The notes beneath the pieces were generated by a model. It searched no databases. It was not told the DNA's origin and worked only from the letters and a program-made list of their open reading frames with translations. From assembly GCA_016705245.1 (NCBI GenBank), contig JADIYM010000001.1:310001-374000 (forward strand): a DNA stretch of 64,000 bases. Reading direction: 5' to 3'. This stretch comes from Blastocatellia bacterium (GTDB lineage Bacteria > Acidobacteriota > Blastocatellia > UBA7656 > JADIYM01). The position numbers were made by a program, and so were the translations under genes. Position 1 is the first letter of the stretch, and each line of letters opens with the position of its first letter. Positions 1 to 8,401 of the stretch are shown one piece after another.

Positions 1-344
1 GCGAGCGCGTCGCGTCCGCGGATCGCGGCCAGTGTCCGGTGGAGGTGAATCGTGGCCTCAGGGTGCACCGAGATCATGTTCGCGCCGGCGTCGGCGAAGT
101 CGTCGATGAACCGCTCCGGCTGGTCGACCATGAGGTGGCAGTCGAGCGGCAGGCTGGTGATTTTGCGAATTGCCGCAACCACCGGCGGACCAATCGTGAT
201 GTTCGGCACGAACTGCCCGTCCATCACGTCGACGTGAACGATGTCTGCGCCACCATCCTCGACGAGCCGGATGTGGTCACCGAGGCGGGCGAAATCCGCC
301 GAGAGAATCGACGGCGCAATCTTCACTCCGAAATCAGTCGTCAT
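1..344 (-). CDS. rpe: ribulose-phosphate 3-epimerase, C-terminal part beyond window
   Basis: Interconverts D-ribulose 5-phosphate and D-xylulose 5-phosphate in the cytoplasm (pentose phosphate pathway). The visible N-terminal ~114 residues start MTTDFGVKIAPSILSADFAR and carry the TIM-barrel signatures of the family: the SADFARL strand, HVDVMDGQFVPN with a metal-binding His and Asp, and DCHLMVDQPERF with the second metal His. The gene runs off the left edge of the window. Its ATG lies inside the 3' end of the upstream PASTA gene (11 bp overlap), so the two are probably co-transcribed and translationally coupled. Identification is by motif only but unambiguous. Confidence 0.95.
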   Translation of the reverse strand, partial: MTTDFGVKIAPSILSADFARLGDHIRLVEDGGADIVHVDVMDGQFVPNITIGPPVVAAIRKITSLPLDCHLMVDQPERFIDDFADAGANMISVHPEATIHLHRTLAAIRGRDAL

Positions 345-951
345 GTGGGGGGACCTTGGCTGGAGCCGGCTTCGGTTTGGGCTTGGGCGGCGCATCGGCG
401 TCGCCGGATTTCGGCTTCGGGTCGGCGGGCTTCGAGTCGTCCTTCGGTTTCTTCGCGTCGGCCGGTTTGGTAGCGCCCGGATCGTCGTCGGCCTTGGGCT
501 TCTTGGCTTCCTCGGCGGCCTTCGCTGCGGCCTTTGCAGCGTCGTCCTTCTTCTCGTCCTTCTTCTTCTTCGGGTCGACCGGCGGATCTGCAGGGTTCAT
601 CGGCCCGACGGGCGGCGGACCGGCAGGAGTCCCCTCGGGGCTCGGTCCCTTGCTGATGTCGATCTTGACGTCGAAGCCGACCTTTACCGGGAATCCGGCG
701 GCCGGATCCTGCTCGGTCACGGCGCCGGATGGCGCCTCGTCGTCGAAGTGCTGGCGGCGCAGCTTGAAATTCAGGCCGGCTCGCTGGATGGCCGATTCGG
801 CCTCCTGCTGCGTCATGCCGACCGTGTTCGGTACGGTGACCTCACGAGTGCGGAACAACAGCCAGATCGTGAGCGTGGCGCTCGAGCCGAAGAGCCCGGC
901 GAGCAGCCCCAGGAGAACGATTCGTCGGATTATGGTTACGGTTTTTCCCAT
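334..951 (-). CDS. membrane-anchored PASTA domain protein
   Basis: About 205 residues. One N-terminal transmembrane helix (roughly residues 10-33) is followed by one PASTA domain (about 38-101, beginning VTVPNTVGMTQQEAE) and then a long low-complexity tail of Lys, Asp, Pro and Ala repeats ending KVPPHDD. PASTA domains bind muropeptides or the cell wall, usually in Ser/Thr kinases and penicillin-binding proteins; here the kinase or transpeptidase part is absent. The start MGKTVTIIRR was chosen because it puts the helix at the N-terminus; an upstream ATG nine codons earlier (978) is possible. It overlaps rpe by 11 bp. The biological role is unknown; a periplasmic or wall-facing location is inferred. 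Confidence 0.8.
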   Translation of the reverse strand: MGKTVTIIRRIVLLGLLAGLFGSSATLTIWLLFRTREVTVPNTVGMTQQEAESAIQRAGLNFKLRRQHFDDEAPSGAVTEQDPAAGFPVKVGFDVKIDISKGPSPEGTPAGPPPVGPMNPADPPVDPKKKKDEKKDDAAKAAAKAAEEAKKPKADDDPGATKPADAKKPKDDSKPADPKPKSGDADAPPKPKPKPAPAKVPPHDD

Positions 952-1000
952 CCCGTCCACGGCCGGGAAGTGTAACACGACGGGCGCGTGGCGAGCGTTG

Positions 1001-1100
1001 TCTCAGTGGCTCCGTGTCTCCGTGTCTCTGTGCGCGAAGCTCTTCATGGCCAGCGAAGAGCTTCGCGCACAGAGGCACGGAGTCACCGAGACACAGAGTC
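1001..1100. repeat. intergenic inverted repeat, family B copy 1
   Basis: Imperfect palindrome. The core left arm reads TCTGTGCGCGAAGCTCTT and the right arm AAGAGCTTCGCGCACAGA, separated by a short loop; outer arms are runs of GTCTCCGTG-like and CACGGAGTC-like words. Related copies lie near 5720, 15690, 41483 and 45111. The right edge touches the stop codon of the convergently read amrS gene (1099-1101). Confidence 0.85.
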
Positions 1101-2207
1101 ACCCCCCAATGCGTACGGGAAGCCGCCGCGCGCCCCAACGCCCCGGCGCACCGGCGAATACGCCCGCGCACGCCGTTCCACACGCCTCGCAGCGACCGTC
1201 GTCCGCGAGGCCCCACGCCGTGATCGTGTAGCCGTCGCGCGCGATCAGCACGGCGCCGCAGGAATGGCACGCGGTCACGCCGCCTTCTCCATCCCGGACA
1301 TTTCCGGTGTACGCATACCGCACGCCGTTGTCGATCGCGATTCGGCGGGCGCGCACGACCGTCGACAGCGGCGTCGCCGGGATGTCGCGCATCTTGTAGT
1401 CCGGGTGGAACGCCGTGAAGTGCATCGGCACGTGCGGTCCCGCGTGTTCGACGACCCACTTCGTCATCGCGTCGATCTCGGAATCCGAGTCGTTGAGCCC
1501 AGGATCAGCAGCGTCGTCAGTTCGACCCAGACGTTTGTCTCGTGCGTCAGGTATTCGATCGTCTCGAGAACCGGTGCGAGCTCTGAGGCGGTCACCTTCC
1601 TGTAGAAGTCCTCGGTGAACGCCTTCAGGTCCACGTTCGCGGCATCTACGTGACGGAAGAACTCGCGTCGCGCGTCGGGGCAGATGTAGCCGGCCGTGAC
1701 GGCGACGGTCTTGAGTCCGATTTCGTGACAGGCGTCCGCAACGTCGTTCGCATACTCGAGGAAAATCGTCGGATCGTTGTAGGTGAAGGCCACGGACGAA
1801 CACCCGGTCCGGGCAGCGGCATTCGCGATGCCCTCGGGCGAAGCGTCGTCGGCCAGCGTGTCGATCTCGCGCGACTTCGAGATGTCCCAGTTCTGGCAGA
1901 ACTTGCAGGCCAGGTTGCAGCCCGCCGTACCGAACGAGAGGACAGGAGTGCCGGGAAGGAAGTGGTTGAGGGGCTTCTTTTCGATCGGATCGACGCAGAA
2001 GCCGCTCGAGCGGCCGTAGGTGGTCAGGACGACCTGGTCGTTCTCGCGCATGCGGACGAAGCACATGCCGCGCTGGCCCTCGTTGAGGCGACAGAACCGG
2101 GGGCACACGTCGCACTGAACGCGTCCGTCGGGCTCGACGTGCCAGAACCGGGTCGGGACGTGATGGGCCGCGTCGTGGTATTCGGCGGTGTGGTTATTGG
2201 TGGTCAT
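1099..2207 (-). CDS. amrS: AmmeMemoRadiSam-type radical SAM enzyme AmrS (single-base frameshift)
   Basis: Radical S-adenosylmethionine protein of the AmrS (pyruvate-formate-lyase-activating-like) family, one part of the AmmeMemoRadiSam trio whose substrate is not settled. The [4Fe-4S] site is CNLACKFCQNW (CX3CX2C). Upstream is CDVCPRFCRLNEGQRGMC, and the C-terminus has two more Cys pairs (CHSCGAVL and CEACGTACAG), probably a zinc ribbon. The reading frame breaks near 1498-1503: the coding strand reads ATCCTGGGCTC where the conserved LLIPGLNDSDSEID needs one more C. With that base restored the protein is about 369 residues, full length for the family. A sequencing indel is the simplest explanation; a genuine pseudogene is possible. 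A good Shine-Dalgarno (GGAGGAG) precedes the ATG. The Memo and AMMECR1 partners are not in the window. Confidence 0.85.
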
Positions 2208-2273
2208 CGGCGTGTACTCCTCCGATGGAATGAGTCCGTGTGAGCCAACTTCAGTCTACGCCTACAGACCGAT

Positions 2274-2349
2274 CTTTGCGCCTTTGCGCCTTTGCGCGAA
2301 TTTCTTCACCGTTTCGAAGACGATCGCGCAAAGGCGCAAAGGCGCAAAG
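2274..2349. repeat. intergenic inverted repeat, family D copy 1
   Basis: Perfect 26-bp arms (2274-2299 and 2324-2349) with a 24-nt loop. Each arm is three tandem copies of the word TTTGCGCC or its complement. It lies between the divergent amrS and glycosyltransferase genes. Other family D copies are near 10650 and 49731. Confidence 0.9.
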
Positions 2350-2394
2350 GGGGACAGCATCGCGTCTTCCCGCTATACTCCCCCGCTTCCGCCC

Positions 2395-3570
2395 ATGCTC
2401 GAAAACCGCTCAATCATCTGCTTCGCCGGCGAGGACTGGTGGTACCACCACCCCCACTCCAAGAACCACATCATGAAGCGGCTCGCGGCGAAGAACCGCG
2501 TGATGTTCATCAACTCCATCTCGATGGGACTGCCGAGCGTCCGCAGCGCCGACTTCTTCGCCAAGATCCGCCGCAAGCTCAAGAGCTTCGCCAAGTTCGT
2601 CCGCCGCTCGCCCGAAGGCATCCTCGTCGTCACTCCCATCGTCACGCCGTTCTTCGGCAGTGCGTGGGGCCGTGCGCTCAACAAGGTCCTGCTCGTCGTC
2701 CAGCTTCGCCTGCTGATGCTCATCCACGGCTTTCGCAATCCTGTGCTGTGGATCGCCATTCCGACGGCGAAGGACATCGCCGGCCAGCTCGGTGAAGACG
2801 TCCTCGTCTATCAGGTGTCAGACAAATACGACGCCAACTCGATGGACCACGCGACCAAGTCCAACCTCATCAAGGAGTTGCACGAGGAGTTACTCGAGCG
2901 CGCCGACCTCGTGCTCTATTCCGGGCGCAAACTCATCGAGGAAGCCACGACGCACCTCGAAAAGTCGAAGCTCCTCGAACAGGCCGTCGACTTCGAGCAC
3001 TTCGCGTCGACGACCGCCGTCGAGCACACTTCGCCGCCCGACATCGCCGGCATCCCGCATCCGTGCCTCGGGTACTTCGGCCAGGTCGACGCGTGGTTGA
3101 TCGACCAGAATCTCGTCCGGTACGTGTCCGAGAAGCGGCCGAGCTGGCACTGGGTCTTCATCGGCCTGAAGTCGCGGACCCTCGACATCGAGGCGCTGCC
3201 GAACGTGAAGCACCTCGGGTCGAAGAACTACTACGACCTGCCGGATTACGCGGCGCACTTCGACGCGTGCGTGTTGCCCTGGGTGACCGACAACGAGTTC
3301 GTGAGCTACGGCAGCGCGATCAAGGTGCGTGAATACCTGGCGACAGGAAAGCCGGTGGTCATCACGCCGCTCTACGAATACGAGCGCTTCGACGGTCCGC
3401 TGCGGATCGCGCGGTCCTACGATCATTTCATCGAATGCGTCGAGTCGGCGCTCGAGGACATGGACCCGGCGACGCGCGCTGAACGCCAGGCCCTCGTGAA
3501 GGACAAGACGTGGGACGTGCGAACGGAAGAGGTGAGCGAATGGATCGTCGAAGCGATTGGGCGGCGCTGA
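2395..3570 (+). CDS. glycosyltransferase, family 1/4-like (TuaH-like)
   Basis: Predicted cytoplasmic GT-B glycosyltransferase of 391 residues, transferring a sugar onto a cell-surface glycan intermediate. It begins MLENRSIICFAGEDWWYHH. The N-terminal half ends with ADLVLYSGRKLIEEA, the usual linker between the two Rossmann-like domains. The C-terminal half has CLGYFGQVD and the acceptor/donor-site stretch SAIKVREYLATGKPVV, equivalent to the E(x)7E region. This ATG was chosen because upstream in-frame codons run into repeat D; a TATACT -10 box lies 15 nt before it. It is followed by asparagine synthase and WecG genes, a pattern common in exopolysaccharide or O-antigen loci. The exact sugar cannot be assigned. 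Confidence 0.8.
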   Translation: MLENRSIICFAGEDWWYHHPHSKNHIMKRLAAKNRVMFINSISMGLPSVRSADFFAKIRRKLKSFAKFVRRSPEGILVVTPIVTPFFGSAWGRALNKVLLVVQLRLLMLIHGFRNPVLWIAIPTAKDIAGQLGEDVLVYQVSDKYDANSMDHATKSNLIKELHEELLERADLVLYSGRKLIEEATTHLEKSKLLEQAVDFEHFASTTAVEHTSPPDIAGIPHPCLGYFGQVDAWLIDQNLVRYVSEKRPSWHWVFIGLKSRTLDIEALPNVKHLGSKNYYDLPDYAAHFDACVLPWVTDNEFVSYGSAIKVREYLATGKPVVITPLYEYERFDGPLRIARSYDHFIECVESALEDMDPATRAERQALVKDKTWDVRTEEVSEWIVEAIGRR

Positions 3571-3573
3571 TCT

Positions 3574-3689
3574 TGCGCGAAGCGCCTTGGAGTGCGGCGC
3601 GCAGCGCCGCTTTGGATTTGTCACAGTGACGACGACGCACGAGAATCCAAAGCGGCGCTTCGCGCCGCACTCCAAGGCGCTTCGCGCAA
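3574..3689. repeat. intergenic inverted repeat, family A copy 1
   Basis: Arms of 46 bp (left from 3574, right ending 3689) with a single mismatch and a loop of about 24 nt. The outer end reads TTGCGCGAAGCGCCTTGGAG. It starts 3 nt after the stop of the glycosyltransferase. A copy with nearly identical arms but an unrelated loop is at 38087-38208. Confidence 0.92.
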
Positions 3690-3739
3690 TGCACGTGAGA
3701 AACGTGCTTCCTCCGAGCGAACTGTGGTGAACTGACGCC

Positions 3740-5668
3740 ATGTGCGGAATCTGCGGAGCGGTCGGGACTTTCGATCGCGGACACGTCGAGTCGATGCTCG
3801 CCCGGATCGCGCACCGCGGCCCGGACGACGAGGGCGTGTACATTTCCGATCCCATGCCGAACGGCAGTGTCGGCGCGCTCGGCCACCGCCGGCTCTCGAT
3901 CATCGACCTGTCGTCGGCCGGCCATCAGCCGATGGCGGACGCGTCCGGGCGCTTCTGGATGACGTTCAACGGCGAGGTCTACAACTACCGTGAACTGCGT
4001 GAGGAACTGCGTGGCCTCGGCCACGAGTTCGTCTCGGGCACGGACTCAGAGACCATCGTCTACGCCTACCGCGAGTGGGGTCCCCAGTGCGTAGAGCACT
4101 TCAACGGAATGTTCGCGTTCGCGATCTGGGACGAGGAGAAACAGGAGCTCTTCGCCGCCCGCGACCGGCTCGGCATCAAGCCGTTCTACTGGACGATCCT
4201 CGACGGCAGGGACGGCGGGCCGAAGGGCTTCGCGTTCGCGTCCGAGATCAAGGCATTTCTCGACCTTCCCGGCTTCGACCGCTCCTTCGATTTCGAGGCC
4301 CTGCACCAGTACCTGACGTTTCTGTGGGTGCCGGATCCGCGAACGATTTTCAGTTCCGTGAAGAAGTTGCGGCCAGGTCACCGGATGCTGGTGAGCGCCG
4401 CCAACCCCGAGCCCTTGATCGAGGAGTTCTGGGACGTCCGGTTCGACGTCGATCGCTCGACTTCCGAGGACGAATGGAAGGACCGGCTCATCGAGGGCCT
4501 CGGTCGCGCCGTCGACCGTCGGTTGATCGCCGACGTGCCGCTCGGCGCGTTTCTGTCGGGCGGCGTTGACTCGTCGCTCATCGTCGCGCTGATGACGGAG
4601 CGGATGGACCGGCCCGTCCAGACCTACACGATCGGATTCCGCGACGAGGACCTGAAACACGACATTCAGGAGGACGACGTCGTCTGGGCGCGCAAGATCG
4701 CGAAACTCTTCAAGACCGACGCTTCCGAGCGAATCCTGGAGCCGGACGTGATGGACCTTCTGCCGAAGCTCGTCTACGCGATGGACGAACCCGTCGCGGA
4801 CCCGGCGATCGTCACATCCTTTCTAATATGTCGGGAGGCGCGCGAGACCCTGACGGTCCTGCTGTCGGGGATGGGCGGCGACGAGCTCTTTGCCGGATAT
4901 CCGCGCCACAAGGCGATGAAGATCGCCGGGTACTACAACGCGGTGCCGGCCGGCGTGTCGCGCCCGCTCGTCGATCGATTGCCGGCGTCGAGACCTGGTC
5001 CTTTCAACGCGCCGCTGCGCAACCTCAAGAAACTGGCAAAGTCGGCGGCGCTGCCGTGGTCGGAGCGGTATCTCGGCTTCGGGACGTATTTCACGGACGC
5101 CGAGAAGGTGAGGCTCTACGCACCGGCGCTGCGGGAGCGTTCCGGCGGTTTCGACGCGTACGAGGAACACCGGCGTCACCTGTTGCGCGTTGCGGCCGAA
5201 GATCCCCTCAACCAGTTGCTCTATTTGGACTTGAAGACGTTTCTTCCGTGCCTGAACCTGACTTACACCGACAAGACGTCGATGGCGGTCGCACTCGAGG
5301 CCCGGGTGCCGTTCCTGGATCACGAGTTCGTGGCGCTCGCCGGGCGCATGCCGCCGGAATTGAAACTGAAGGGGTTGCGCAGCAAATACGTGCTGAAGAA
5401 GGCCGCGGAGCGGCATCTGCCGCGCGACGTCGTCTGGCGAAAGAAGGCGGGCTTCCGGGCGCCGGTGCGGGCGTGGCTCGCCAACGAGCTGAAGCCGATG
5501 GTCGAGGACCTGCTGTCGCCGGAGCGTGTGGCGAAGCGCGGGCTGTTCGACTACGCCGAGGTGCGGCGAATCATCGACGACAATCTGTCGGGCCGGGAAG
5601 ACAACAGCCTCAAGGTCTATCAACTGCTCACGCTCGAGCTCTGGCATGAGGCGTTTCTGGCAGGATGA
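3740..5668 (+). CDS. asnB: asparagine synthase (glutamine-hydrolysing)
   Basis: Makes L-asparagine from aspartate, glutamine and ATP; in polysaccharide loci paralogues are often thought to amidate sugars or precursors. 642 residues. An N-terminal class II glutamine amidotransferase domain has the catalytic Cys exposed after Met removal (MCGICG) and FNGEVYNYRELR plus FNGMFAFAIWD. The synthetase domain carries the PP-loop SGGVDSSL near residues 273-280 and a C-terminal WRKKAGFRAPVRAWL stretch typical of the AsnB family. The length matches the ~600-650 family norm. It lies between two repeat elements, 169 bp after the glycosyltransferase and 229 bp before the TPR gene. Family assignment is firm; whether it serves amino-acid or glycan synthesis is inferred from neighbours. 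Confidence 0.95.
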   Translation: MCGICGAVGTFDRGHVESMLARIAHRGPDDEGVYISDPMPNGSVGALGHRRLSIIDLSSAGHQPMADASGRFWMTFNGEVYNYRELREELRGLGHEFVSGTDSETIVYAYREWGPQCVEHFNGMFAFAIWDEEKQELFAARDRLGIKPFYWTILDGRDGGPKGFAFASEIKAFLDLPGFDRSFDFEALHQYLTFLWVPDPRTIFSSVKKLRPGHRMLVSAANPEPLIEEFWDVRFDVDRSTSEDEWKDRLIEGLGRAVDRRLIADVPLGAFLSGGVDSSLIVALMTERMDRPVQTYTIGFRDEDLKHDIQEDDVVWARKIAKLFKTDASERILEPDVMDLLPKLVYAMDEPVADPAIVTSFLICREARETLTVLLSGMGGDELFAGYPRHKAMKIAGYYNAVPAGVSRPLVDRLPASRPGPFNAPLRNLKKLAKSAALPWSERYLGFGTYFTDAEKVRLYAPALRERSGGFDAYEEHRRHLLRVAAEDPLNQLLYLDLKTFLPCLNLTYTDKTSMAVALEARVPFLDHEFVALAGRMPPELKLKGLRSKYVLKKAAERHLPRDVVWRKKAGFRAPVRAWLANELKPMVEDLLSPERVAKRGLFDYAEVRRIIDDNLSGREDNSLKVYQLLTLELWHEAFLAG

Positions 5669-5681
5669 CCGAGTCTGCGCA

Positions 5682-5852
5682 TTGCGCGAAGCGCCTTGGA
5701 GTGCGGCGGGAATAAGCAGAGCTTCGCACACAGAGGCACAAAGACACGGAGGCACAGAGACCAGACTTGTTCTGTCTCTGTGCCTCCGTGTCTTTGTGCC
5801 TCTGTGTGCGAAGCTCCCCACTTCCCGACGACTCCAAAGCGCTTCGCGCGAC
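5682..5852. repeat. nested inverted repeat: family B inside family A
   Basis: Outer arms (5682-5708 and about 5828-5852) match family A: TTGCGCGAAGCGCCTTGGAG on the left, ACTCCAAAGCGCTTCGCGCG on the right. Inside sits a complete family B hairpin with perfect 41-bp arms (5720-5760 and 5775-5815) and a 14-nt loop. The family A centre seen at 3574 and 38087 has been replaced by the family B unit. Confidence 0.92.
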
Positions 5853-5897
5853 GCCTGAAGCCGTACCGGTTGCGCCGGACCGCTGAACTGGGGAACG

Positions 5898-6803
5898 ATG
5901 CGCGTCATGTTGACTGAATTTTGGAGACTCGTGTTTCGTTACGGCGCCTCCATGCTGGTCGCGGTGGCGATGCTCAGCGGCTTCGTCCCCCCCGAAGCAC
6001 GTGGACAATTCATCGTTCCCGACTCCACGAGCTCCACCTTCGCTAACGATCCGGATTACAAGGCGGCGAAGGAAGCGTTTGCGCGCCTCGACTATTCGGC
6101 TGCGAACAAGTTCTATGGTCGTGTCGCGAAGAAGCACCCGCGAAGCTCTGAGATTCGCATCGCGCTCGCATCGCTTGCGTTGCTGCGTAACAAGCCTCAG
6201 GAGGCCCTCAAGCACGCTGCCAAGGCGCTCGAGGTCGATCCGGCATGCGCCGACGCTTATTACATTGAGGGCCGTACGCGCTTTCTTCAGAACAGGATTC
6301 CCGAAGCCCGGATTGCCGTCGACAAGGGGCTGGCCTTAAACGTCAAACATTGGGTTCTCAAGACACTTCAGGCGGATGTCATGATGGCGGAGAGGCGCTT
6401 CGAACCGGCCAGGACCGCTTTCGCGGAGGCTCGCTCGCTTGCTCCGAGGGAATTTGATTCCAGCAAACGATTGACGTCCCGATTCGAGGCAGTCAGCGAA
6501 TACCTGGCGTTCAAGGAACTGGCCAGCCAACCGGGGACTAAGAAAGCTCGGATCCTCAACAATCCGCGACCTGAATACACGCCGGAAGCACGTGCGTACG
6601 GAGTCACGGGGAATGTTGCGATTCTGGTGCGTCTGAATGAGTCCGGCGTCGCCGACCGGGCCATCGTGTTGACTGGACTCCCGGACGGACTCACTGAATC
6701 GGCGAGGAAAGCAGTCCTGATGCTGCAGTCTGAACCGGCCATGCGCGATGGCAAGCCGATGGCCAGTTGGGCCGAGGTCCGCGTGAATTTTTCGATTCGC
6801 TGA
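5898..6803 (+). CDS. secreted TPR protein with TonB-type C-terminal domain
   Basis: 301 residues. A signal peptide or anchor covers about residues 1-36 (hydrophobic YGASMLVAVAMLSGFV). Tetratricopeptide-like helices (about 50-200) include DYSAANKFYGRVAKKHP and KPQEALKHAAKALEVDP. A TonB C-terminal-like domain follows (about 215-301, PRPEYTPEARAYGVTGNVAI through SWAEVRVNFSIR). In energy transduction TonB contacts outer-membrane receptors, but TonB-C domains in secreted acidobacterial proteins without ExbB/ExbD nearby often have unknown roles. The stop is 2 bp before the WecG-type gene, so the two are probably one transcript. An alternative start is three codons later. A periplasmic scaffold is inferred. 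Confidence 0.75.
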   Translation: MRVMLTEFWRLVFRYGASMLVAVAMLSGFVPPEARGQFIVPDSTSSTFANDPDYKAAKEAFARLDYSAANKFYGRVAKKHPRSSEIRIALASLALLRNKPQEALKHAAKALEVDPACADAYYIEGRTRFLQNRIPEARIAVDKGLALNVKHWVLKTLQADVMMAERRFEPARTAFAEARSLAPREFDSSKRLTSRFEAVSEYLAFKELASQPGTKKARILNNPRPEYTPEARAYGVTGNVAILVRLNESGVADRAIVLTGLPDGLTESARKAVLMLQSEPAMRDGKPMASWAEVRVNFSIR

Positions 6804-6805
6804 CC

Positions 6806-7570
6806 GTGACACTCCAGTTTGTATTCATCGCCGGCATCCGCGTCGAAGCCATCGACGAGGCGGCTGCGCTCGACCGCATCGAGTCGATGATCGAGACCGG
6901 ACGCCCGCACCTCATGGTCGTCGTCAACGCCTCGAAGCTCGTTCTAGCCTCGGAAGACCCTGAACTTCAGCGAATCATCTCGTCCGCTGACCTCGTCACC
7001 GCCGACGGCATGTCCGTCGTCTGGGGCGCACGAGTCCTCGGCAGCCGGCTGCCCGGCCGCGTCACCGGCATCGACACCATGGAGCGCCTCGTCGAGCGCG
7101 CCGCCGAGCGCGGATGGCGGGTGTTCTTCCTCGGTGCCAAGCAGGAAGCCCTCGACGGCGCCATTGCCGTCCTCACTGCACGCCATCCATCTCTCGTCAT
7201 CGCCGGTTCGCACAACGGCTACTTCGCCGGGCGCGAGAACGAAGTCGTTGCGATGGTCCGAGAATCGAAGCCGCACCTGCTGTTCGTGGCAATGGGATCG
7301 CCCGCGCAGGAGCGTTTCCTCTCGTCGAACCTCGCGGAAATGGCGGTGCCGTTCAGCCTTGGCGTCGGAGGCAGTCTTGACCACGTCGCCGGGATCAGCC
7401 GGCGGGCGCCGGTCTGGATGCAGCGGACAGGAATGGAGTGGCTCTACCGATTCGCATCCGAGCCGCGCCGGCTCTGGCGGCGATATCTGATTGGAAACAC
7501 GCGCTTTGCGCTCTTGCTCTGGCGGGAACGACGACGCAGCGAACACGTTGGACCATCAGACGGCCGGTAG
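6806..7570 (+). CDS. WecG/TagA/CpsF family glycosyltransferase
   Basis: Transfers an N-acetyl-hexosamine-type sugar onto a lipid-linked intermediate in envelope polysaccharide synthesis (GT26 family). 254 residues from a GTG start 2 nt after the upstream stop. The family signatures are present: VVNASKLVLASEDPEL, TADGMSVVWGARVLG followed by LPGRVTGIDTMERL, then VFFLGAKQEA and LLFVAMGSPAQERF, ending with GISRRAPVWMQRTGMEWLYR and the basic R-rich tail that contacts the membrane. An upstream ATG at 6767 is rejected since it would overlap the TPR gene by 37 bp. The sugar cannot be named from sequence. Confidence 0.9.
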   Translation: MTLQFVFIAGIRVEAIDEAAALDRIESMIETGRPHLMVVVNASKLVLASEDPELQRIISSADLVTADGMSVVWGARVLGSRLPGRVTGIDTMERLVERAAERGWRVFFLGAKQEALDGAIAVLTARHPSLVIAGSHNGYFAGRENEVVAMVRESKPHLLFVAMGSPAQERFLSSNLAEMAVPFSLGVGGSLDHVAGISRRAPVWMQRTGMEWLYRFASEPRRLWRRYLIGNTRFALLLWRERRRSEHVGPSDGR

Positions 7571-7612
7571 CGGCATCCAACTGCCGGTTTTTCGACAAGG
7601 AGACAACCGACC

Positions 7613-8284
7613 ATGCCAACGACTATTAGCCGACTTGCCACATCCGTGCTGCTCGCCGCGGCCATGACGTGTTCGGCGGCGGCGCAGGATGGGGCGCCGG
7701 AATCGGGCATCGATCTGCCACCGCCGCAGCCGGTCACCCGGTCGGGCGGATTCGGAATCGGAACGGTCCGTCGCGCGCTCGAACGCGGTCGCGCCTCGAA
7801 CGAGCGGCTGAGGGTTTCGGTGGTCGCATCGCGCCGTCCCGCCAGGGGCGAGCGAGTTTCGGTCATTCCGCTCCAGCCCGGACTCGTCGGAGCACAGCTC
7901 GTGATCAAGTCCGTCGATCTGTTCGAGAATCCGCTTAACGAAAGCCGCCCGGCAGGCGCGCAACTCCCCGACTACTGGCAGCTGGAGTTCGAGGACAACA
8001 TCAATCTCACGATCCTCGCGTCGAGCGGCATCGAAGCCCGCACCGGCGAGAGCAGCGTCGAAGTTGCAGTGCTCTTCCCCGCGTCGGCCCGGGCTCGAGC
8101 GCTCGATTCGAGCATGATCTCGCCTGGCGATCTACCGGACGGATTCACGGCGGACGCGCTCGAGGTCGCGATCGACGCTGACGGCGACAGGGTCGCGGAT
8201 TTCGTCGTGTTCGACACGGGACAGACGTTCACCTACGAACGCGTCGACGGGCGCTGGCGGCTCATCGACGTGAGGGAGAGTTGA
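7613..8284 (+). CDS. secreted protein of unknown function
   Basis: 223 residues starting MPTTISRLATSVLLAAAMTC with a cleavable signal peptide ending near SAAAQDG. The mature part has no recognised domain. It contains LPDYWQLEFEDNINLTILAS and a C-terminal VAIDADGDRVADFVVFDTGQ that looks like a calcium-binding or VCBS-like strand pair (inference). It lies 42 bp after the WecG-type gene on the same strand and may be in its operon. Its last codons (GAG AGT TGA) lie inside repeat family C, and the convergent neighbour ends with the same three codons from the opposite arm. Confidence 0.7.
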   Translation: MPTTISRLATSVLLAAAMTCSAAAQDGAPESGIDLPPPQPVTRSGGFGIGTVRRALERGRASNERLRVSVVASRRPARGERVSVIPLQPGLVGAQLVIKSVDLFENPLNESRPAGAQLPDYWQLEFEDNINLTILASSGIEARTGESSVEVAVLFPASARARALDSSMISPGDLPDGFTADALEVAIDADGDRVADFVVFDTGQTFTYERVDGRWRLIDVRES

Positions 8285-8401
8285 CAGGATTTACAGGATT
8301 TTCAGGATTAACAGGATCTGATCGGGTGTTGGGAAGTGCGTTTGCGTCCCTCAAAGAGAATCCTGTCAATCCTGAAAATCGTTTAATCCTGTCAACTCTC
8401 C
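8275..8401. repeat. intergenic inverted repeat, family C copy 1
   Basis: Left arm GGAGAGTTGACAGGATT then TTCAGGATTAACAGGAT; right arm ATCCTGTCAATCCTGAAAAT then ATCCTGTCAACTCTCC. The stop codons of both flanking convergent genes (8282-8284 on plus, 8392-8394 on minus) are part of the arms. Other copies: half-copy 9040-9077 and full copy 52446-52508. Confidence 0.9.

Noticed and set aside
3574..3689. Insertion sequence remnant
   Set aside because: The arms are inverted but there is no coding interior, no transposase fragment and no visible target duplication.
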